DNA of 64,000 bases. Source: VRUE01 sp035712345. Lineage in GTDB: Bacteria > Actinomycetota > Thermoleophilia > Solirubrobacterales > 70-9. Below, piece by piece: positions 58,668-64,000 of the stretch. The stretch is taken from the NCBI GenBank assembly GCA_035712345.1, contig DASTAY010000024.1, positions 3,068-67,067 of the forward strand. Direction: 5' to 3'. Every line of letters begins with the position of its first letter. Position 1 is the first letter of the stretch. The notes beneath the pieces are model-generated. The model was not told the DNA's origin. It saw only the letters and a list, made by a program, of their open reading frames with translations, and made no database searches. A program made the translations under genes and the position numbers.

Positions 58668-61600
58668 ATGAGGCACCACGCAAAAGCATCTGCCGTAGTA
58701 AGGCCGCTCCAGGGACAGGCCATCGGTTTCCGCGGCGCACTCGCCGTCGCGGCCTGCCTCCTGCTGGTCGGGGTTCTTGCTGCTCCGGCTGCAGCCTTGC
58801 CCAGTCATCCCTTCCTCGAAACTTTCGGGAGCGCCAACCAGCCGAGCTTCTCCAGCCCCGCGGGTCTCGCCGTCGACCAGTCCACCGGCGACGTCTACGT
58901 AATCGACATCGACGCTCAGACGCTTTCGCGCTACGACGAGGAAGGCAACCCGGTCGAATTCTCCGGGCTGGGGACCAACGTCATAGATGGAAAGAATGGC
59001 GCGGATGTCACCCCCCAGGGGAAGATCCTCGGCAGCTTCGGAGCGCCGAACGAAGTCGAGGTTGCAATCGATGAATCTGGAGGATCCACTGATGGCAACA
59101 TCTATGTCACCGATACCACCAGCTCCGTAATCGACATCTTTTCTTCCACCGGTAGTTACCTCGGACAGCTGAGTGAATCCAGCGAAGGCTCGTTCGGCGA
59201 ATCCTGTGGAGTAGCTGTCGACTCGGCGGGCGCTGTCTACACCGGCGACTACAACGGCAAGATCCACAAGTTCGTTCCCTCGGGCAGCTTCCCGGTCAAT
59301 GCCGACAACGCCGCCAACTTCACCTATTCGGAAGCCTGCCAGTTGGCGGCCGGCGCCGGATCCACCGCGGGCTCCATCTTCGTCACCTCCTACGGCGGGC
59401 AGCTGGGCAAGCTGGACAGCTCAACCGGTGCTCTCGAGTACACGCTGGAAAGCGGCGTCACCACCGCGGCCGTCGATCCGGCCAGCGGCCACGTTTACGC
59501 CCTCGTGGGCTCCTCGTTAAAGGAGTTCGACGCCTCCGGGTCTTCGGGCGCCAGCACACTCTCGGTCACCTCGCTCAGCGGCTCGGGCAACGGCGTCGCC
59601 ACGCGGGGCGCGACCGAAGAGGTCTACGTCTCTGGCGCCTCCAACGTGCAGGTCTACGGCCCGCTGCCGCCCCCGGTGCCGAAACTCGAAGGGGAGTGGG
59701 CCTCAGACGTCGTCTCCAGTGAAGCGAAGCTGAACGCCGCGATCAACCCGCAGAGCTCTGCGACCACCTACCACTTCGAATGGGGGCCGAGCGCCGCATA
59801 CGGGAACGAAACGCCGGAGCTCGCGGTCGGCTCCGACAGTTCCGTCCACCACGTCGTCCGGCTGCTGAGTGGCCTCACCGAGGGCACCACCTATCATTAC
59901 CGGGTCGTCGCGGTCAACTCCGTCGGCACCACCGTCGGAGCCGACCGCACCTTCACCACCTACGCCCCGACGCCCCAGGACACGAGCTGCCCCAATCAGG
60001 CCTACCGCACGGGCGCGGGGGCCGAGCTGCCCGACTGCCGGGCCTATGAGATGGTCAGCCCGGTCGACAAGAACGGCGGCGACATCACCTGGCTGTTCGG
60101 AGGCGGCTTCTCGTCCGACGCCGGCTACAGCCAGAGCTCGCTGAACGGCGAGAAGGTCACCTACTCCTCGGGCACCGCCTTCGGCGACGCGCTCAGCCAC
60201 CCCTTTACCAGCCAGTACATCGCAACCCGTCACGCGGGCGTGGGCTGGAGCACGCACGCGATCAACCCGCCCGAACGCGGCGGTCAGGTGCTCGCCCCCG
60301 GCTTCATCGACCGCGAGTACAAAGTCTTCTCGCCCGATCTCTCCTACGGCTGGCTGGCGCCCGAGAGTGGCCTGGCGCTGGCGCCTGGGGCGGCGGAAGG
60401 CTACGTCAACCTCTACCGGCGCGACAACCTCACCGATAGCTACCGGACGCTGACGATCGGTGCGCGGGAAGCCGATCCAAGCAGCGGTTACGAAATCGGG
60501 TTCGAGGGCGCCTCGGCCGATGGGACGCACGCGATCTTCGTCGCCCCTGACAGCCTCACCCCCGACGCGCCGCCGCCGGGCAATGAGACGAACCTCTACG
60601 AGTGGGTGGACGGCAGCCTGCGCCTGGTCAGCATCCTGCCGGGTGGGGAACCGGTGACGGGCGCGTCCTCCTCGGCCGGGAACGTCGCCGGCGCTGGTAC
60701 GGCCCCCCTCCCGGGTCGGGCAGTGAACCTCCAGCACGCGATCTCCGACGACGGTTCGCGAATCTTCTGGACCAGGCAAGACGGCACCGGAATGGTGGGC
60801 CAGCTCTATGCCCGCATCGACGGTACGCGGACGATCCCCGTCTCCGAATCGGTGTCGAGCGGAGACGCGGCCTTCTGGACCGCGAGCGCCGACGGCTCAA
60901 AGGTCATCTTCACGACGAACCTGACGGATTCCGCCCAAGGCTCCGGCGAACTCTACGAATTCGACGTCGACGACGAAACCCCGACGCTGATCGCCCACAG
61001 CGGGCTGGGGGTGGTGGGGGCGAGCGAAGACGCCTCGAGGATCTACTTCGTCTCCGACGAAGCGCTCGCCCCCGGCGCGACGGCGGGGGAACCGAACCTC
61101 TATCTGCGCCACGGGGGCGCGGAGACCTTCATCGCCACGCTGGCGCCGGGGGAGGTGGCTCGCCCCGGTCACCCCGAATCCCCCGCCGGCCTGGCGAGCG
61201 CCGACCCGAGCGCGCACAACTCCCGCGTCACCCCCGACGGCCGGCAGGTGCTCTTCATGTCCAAAGCCCCGCTTACCGGCTATGACAACGTCGACGCCGG
61301 CAGTGGCAGGGCCGCCAGCGAGGTCTTCCGCTACGACGCCGGCAGCGGCCGCCTCAGCTGCGTCTCCTGCAAGCCCAGCGGCGCCCGGCCGGTGGACTCG
61401 CGGGGGATCCCGAAGCGCAAGCTCGAATCGTTCTTCGAAACCGAAGCCGCCGCCTGGATACCGCGCTGGGAGTCGAGCCTCTACGGGACCCGCCCGATCA
61501 GCGACGACGGCAGCCGCGTCTTCTTCAACTCCTTCGACGCGTTGGTGCCCCAGGACACCAACGGAGCCCAGGACGTCTATGAGTGGGAGGCGCCGGGCGC

Positions 61601-62132
61601 CGGCAGCTGCAGCGAATCCTCCCCCGCATACAGCGCCCAGGACGAAGGCTGCCTGTATCTGATCTCCAGCGGCCAGAGCCCCGAAGACTCCGAATTCACC
61701 GACGCGAGTCAGAGTGGCGCCGATGTGTTCTTTCGCACCTCGAGCAGCCTGGTTCCCCAGGACCCCGGCCAGATCGACCTCTACGACGCCCGCGCGGGCG
61801 GCGGCCTGCCGACCCCGCCCGCCCCCGCGGCCGCCTGCCAGGGGGACACCTGCCAGTCCCCGCCCGAAGCCCCGCGCCAGCCCTCCCCGGCGAGCGCGGT
61901 CTTCCACGGCGCCGGCACCCCGGCGCCGGCGCTCAACTGCGGCGCCCAGGCGCGGAGGGCGTTGCGGTTGGCCCACCGCGCCACGCGGCTGCGCCACAGC
62001 GCCCGGCGGGTCCGCTCGAACAGGCGCTCCCAGGCCCTACGCCGCCGCTCCGCGCGCCTGGCGAAGCGGGCGAAGGGGATCGGCAAGCGGGCGCGCCGCT
62101 GTAGGCGCGCCGAGCGGAGGGCGCGGCGATGA
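58668..62132 (+). CDS. Large secreted beta-propeller protein (NHL + PD40 repeats)
   Basis: 1154 residues. Signal peptide LAVAACLLLVGVLAAPAAAL, cleaved near residue 44. Residues 50-330 hold NHL-type blades (AGLAVDQSTGDVYVIDIDAQ, CGVAVDSAGAVYTGDYNGKI). A fibronectin-like domain follows (NPQSSATTYHFEWGPSAAYG), then PD40-like blades (GASADGTHAIFVAP, ISDDGSRVFFNSFDALVPQD) to about 1040. The last 55 residues are extremely Arg-rich and may bind wall polymers. Such proteins are numerous in Solirubrobacterales-like genomes and of unknown function. It overlaps the next start (ATGA). Confidence 0.8.
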   Translation: MRHHAKASAVVRPLQGQAIGFRGALAVAACLLLVGVLAAPAAALPSHPFLETFGSANQPSFSSPAGLAVDQSTGDVYVIDIDAQTLSRYDEEGNPVEFSGLGTNVIDGKNGADVTPQGKILGSFGAPNEVEVAIDESGGSTDGNIYVTDTTSSVIDIFSSTGSYLGQLSESSEGSFGESCGVAVDSAGAVYTGDYNGKIHKFVPSGSFPVNADNAANFTYSEACQLAAGAGSTAGSIFVTSYGGQLGKLDSSTGALEYTLESGVTTAAVDPASGHVYALVGSSLKEFDASGSSGASTLSVTSLSGSGNGVATRGATEEVYVSGASNVQVYGPLPPPVPKLEGEWASDVVSSEAKLNAAINPQSSATTYHFEWGPSAAYGNETPELAVGSDSSVHHVVRLLSGLTEGTTYHYRVVAVNSVGTTVGADRTFTTYAPTPQDTSCPNQAYRTGAGAELPDCRAYEMVSPVDKNGGDITWLFGGGFSSDAGYSQSSLNGEKVTYSSGTAFGDALSHPFTSQYIATRHAGVGWSTHAINPPERGGQVLAPGFIDREYKVFSPDLSYGWLAPESGLALAPGAAEGYVNLYRRDNLTDSYRTLTIGAREADPSSGYEIGFEGASADGTHAIFVAPDSLTPDAPPPGNETNLYEWVDGSLRLVSILPGGEPVTGASSSAGNVAGAGTAPLPGRAVNLQHAISDDGSRIFWTRQDGTGMVGQLYARIDGTRTIPVSESVSSGDAAFWTASADGSKVIFTTNLTDSAQGSGELYEFDVDDETPTLIAHSGLGVVGASEDASRIYFVSDEALAPGATAGEPNLYLRHGGAETFIATLAPGEVARPGHPESPAGLASADPSAHNSRVTPDGRQVLFMSKAPLTGYDNVDAGSGRAASEVFRYDAGSGRLSCVSCKPSGARPVDSRGIPKRKLESFFETEAAAWIPRWESSLYGTRPISDDGSRVFFNSFDALVPQDTNGAQDVYEWEAPGAGSCSESSPAYSAQDEGCLYLISSGQSPEDSEFTDASQSGADVFFRTSSSLVPQDPGQIDLYDARAGGGLPTPPAPAAACQGDTCQSPPEAPRQPSPASAVFHGAGTPAPALNCGAQARRALRLAHRATRLRHSARRVRSNRRSQALRRRSARLAKRAKGIGKRARRCRRAERRARR

Positions 62133-64000
62133 CGGCCGGCGCACACAGAACCGCGACCGCGACCACTTCCGCCGGCAAGGAGACAGCACAGATGAACGCA
62201 CCCCACAAGCCCCCGCACAGTCGCAGGCTCGGCCTGCTGGCCGCGCTCACGCTCTCGATCGCGCTGCTCGGCGCGGCCCTGGCGGCGGCGCCGGCCATGG
62301 CGGCGTTCGGCCTGGAAAGCTTCGACGTCAGCTTCGCCAACCGGGACGGCTCCCCGGCCACGCAGGCGGGTTCGCATCCCTATGAGATGACGACCTCCTT
62401 CGAACTGAACCACAGCGGCGCCCCGGCCGCCTTCGACGTCGTCCTCGACGGGGAGATCAAGGACCTAGCGATCTCCCAGGCGGCGGGATTCATCGGCGAC
62501 CCCGGCGCGACGCCGAAATGCCCGACCGCCGACTTCGCCACGCAGTCCCAGACCGTGGGCGCGCAAGCCATATTCGTGCCCAACTGCCACAGCGACACCG
62601 CGGTAGGGCTCACCTCAGTGCGGCTCAGCGCCCCCCCCGGTGGCTTCGTCGCCTACGTCCCCTCCGCCGTATACAACCTGCAGACCGCCCCCGGCGTCGT
62701 CGCCCGGCTCGGCTTCTGGGTGCTCGGCGTGCCGGTCGTGGTCGACGTCGGGGTGGAAGAAACGGCGCCCTTCAGGATCAGGCCGGTGGTAAGCAACACC
62801 TCCCAGGCGCTCGAGGTGCTGGGCGCCCGGCTGACCCTCTGGGGATACCCGGGCGACTCCAGCCACGACTCCCTGCGCGGCGACTGCCTGGCCATCATCC
62901 CCACGGTCGAATTGGAATTCTCCTCCCGCGGTGGCGAATGCTCGGTCGAAGGGCAGAACGGGCCCTTCCTGACCGTGCCCGGCAGCTGCACCGGCCCGGC
63001 GCTGACCAGCTATGAAACCGACTCCTGGCAGAACCCCGGCGTCTTCGTCAAGGGTGGCGCGCTCACCCACGACTTCGCCGAACCGCCGGCCCCGCAGGGC
63101 TTCACCGGCTGCGGACGCCTCGCCTTCATCCCGGAAGTCGAATCGAAGCCGAGCGCCGACACCGCGGAGACCGGCACCGGCCTCGACTTCAGCGTGGACT
63201 TCGACCAAGGGGGGCTGACCAGCCCGGCCGGCCTCGCGCAGTCTGAGGCAAAGAAAGCCGAAGTCACCCTTCCCGAAGGGGTGACGATCAACCCCTCAAT
63301 CGGCGAAGGCCTGGGCGTGTGCACGCCGGCCGAGTACGCGAGCGAATCGCTCAGCGCCGCGTCTGGCGAAGGCTGCCCGGACTCCTCGAAGATCGGCAGC
63401 CTGCACATCGACACGCCGGTCGTCGACGAAGGGATCGACGGTTCGGTCTACCTGGCCGAGGAGGACAACCCCGAGACGACCGAAGCGGGGGCGGAGAACC
63501 CCTTCGACAGCCTGATCGCGCTGTACTTGGTGCTCAGGAACCCGAATCTGGGGGTCCTCATCAAGTTGCCGCTGAAGGTCGAACCGGATCCCAAGACCGG
63601 CCGCTTGGTCGCAAGCCTGGAAAACATCCCCCAACTCCCCTTCGACCACTTCAACTTCCACTTCAAGGAAGGGGTACGGGCAGCGCTTGTGACGCCGCCA
63701 ACCTGTGGTGGCTTCACCACCGAAGCGAAGTTCTGGCCGTGGTCGGATCCGACCAACCCGAGGACCGTCACCTCGAGCTTCGAAATCACCAAGGGAGTGG
63801 GCGGCGGCCCCTGCCCGCCGAACGGCATCCCGCCCTTCGATCCGCACTTCCAAGCGGGAGCGATCAACAACAACGCCGGCTCCTTCAGCCCCTTCGACAT
63901 GCGGATCACCCGCGAAGACGGCGAACAGGACATGACCAAGTTCTCGGCTGTCCTGCCCCCGGGCGAGCTCGGCTCCCTGGCCGGGGTCTCCAAATGCCCC
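62129..64000 (+). CDS. Large secreted surface protein, partial at window edge
   Basis: The frame is open from the ATG at 62129 to base 64000 (624 codons) without a stop. A signal peptide (LGLLAALTLSIALLGAALAA) starts near residue 35; a second ATG at 62192 is closer to it and equally possible. The mature part has long beta-rich stretches (ALEVLGARLTLWGYPGDSSH, GSVYLAEEDNPETTEAGAEN) and a few Cys. The repeating T-P-x-C/G pattern recalls other thermoleophilial surface proteins. It is coupled to the propeller gene upstream. Confidence 0.75.
   Translation, partial: MTAGAHRTATATTSAGKETAQMNAPHKPPHSRRLGLLAALTLSIALLGAALAAAPAMAAFGLESFDVSFANRDGSPATQAGSHPYEMTTSFELNHSGAPAAFDVVLDGEIKDLAISQAAGFIGDPGATPKCPTADFATQSQTVGAQAIFVPNCHSDTAVGLTSVRLSAPPGGFVAYVPSAVYNLQTAPGVVARLGFWVLGVPVVVDVGVEETAPFRIRPVVSNTSQALEVLGARLTLWGYPGDSSHDSLRGDCLAIIPTVELEFSSRGGECSVEGQNGPFLTVPGSCTGPALTSYETDSWQNPGVFVKGGALTHDFAEPPAPQGFTGCGRLAFIPEVESKPSADTAETGTGLDFSVDFDQGGLTSPAGLAQSEAKKAEVTLPEGVTINPSIGEGLGVCTPAEYASESLSAASGEGCPDSSKIGSLHIDTPVVDEGIDGSVYLAEEDNPETTEAGAENPFDSLIALYLVLRNPNLGVLIKLPLKVEPDPKTGRLVASLENIPQLPFDHFNFHFKEGVRAALVTPPTCGGFTTEAKFWPWSDPTNPRTVTSSFEITKGVGGGPCPPNGIPPFDPHFQAGAINNNAGSFSPFDMRITREDGEQDMTKFSAVLPPGELGSLAGVSKCP

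Overview
The window is very GC-rich bacterial DNA from a monoderm actinobacterium. The best fit is class Thermoleophilia (Solirubrobacterales-like). Reasons: a type IV pilus cluster without an outer-membrane secretin, an ArsA-like pair in the order of mycobacterial bagA/bagB, an actinobacterial SUF system with an Rrf2 regulator and SufU, a WS/DGAT acyltransferase, FxsA, and long secreted beta-propeller proteins with Arg/Lys-rich tails. No genus can be assigned. I saw no rRNA, tRNA or CRISPR.

Layout. 1-4.8 kb: three tandem paralogous winged-helix proteins (the first cut by the window edge), with an HTH-AbiEii-like protein and a VapBC pair between the second and third, and a 43-bp direct repeat marking a decayed paralog fragment. 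4.97-10.1 kb: thioredoxin-fold membrane protein, pilB, pilT, pilC. 10.2-14.0 kb: Fic protein behind a large palindrome, a sigma-region-4/zinc-finger/membrane fusion, a frameshifted membrane-protein pseudogene and a small membrane ORF. 14.0-25.3 kb: PilX-like minor pilin, a GEMM-I c-di-GMP riboswitch, major pilin, secreted propeller, PilW- and PilV-like pilins, prepilin peptidase, PilM/N/O and a PilP-position protein. 25.3-28.1 kb: four accessory, partly phage-like genes. 28.1-31.5 kb: HxlR regulator, a AAA ATPase behind twin TTGGC-N6-GCCAA operators, and a protein of unknown function. 31.6-39.0 kb: BagA/BagB-like ATPases, ParA, FtsZ, gamma-glutamyltransferase and a class III adenylyl cyclase. 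39.0-45.1 kb: FxsA, WS/DGAT, IspH, a thioredoxin-like protein and a cupredoxin/polytopic membrane operon. 45.3-52.1 kb: the SUF gene set in two units with matching operator-like dyads. 52.2-58.1 kb: MFS exporter, response regulator and histidine kinase split by an opposing DUF559 gene, HtpX, TetR. 58.1-64 kb: a structured leader and two large secreted proteins, the last cut by the window edge.

The most unusual signal is a 92-bp palindromic element present three times inside coding regions (31136, 33874, 35027). Each copy is read in the same frame as a roughly 31-residue Pro/Ala-rich insert: one in the unknown-function protein, one in ParA and one in FtsZ. A structurally related 98-bp copy follows ispH. 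Nearly all differences among the three coding copies are paired compensatory changes, so the fold itself looks constrained or copied. This resembles the Rickettsia palindromic elements in concept, but I do not recognise the family.

The second strong signal is the c-di-GMP riboswitch before the major pilin. The 5' side of its P1 helix can alternatively pair with the pilin Shine-Dalgarno region, which predicts a translational ON switch. Together with PilB/PilT/PilC, PilM/N/O, the minor pilins and the prepilin peptidase, this describes a self-contained, second-messenger-controlled monoderm type IV pilus.
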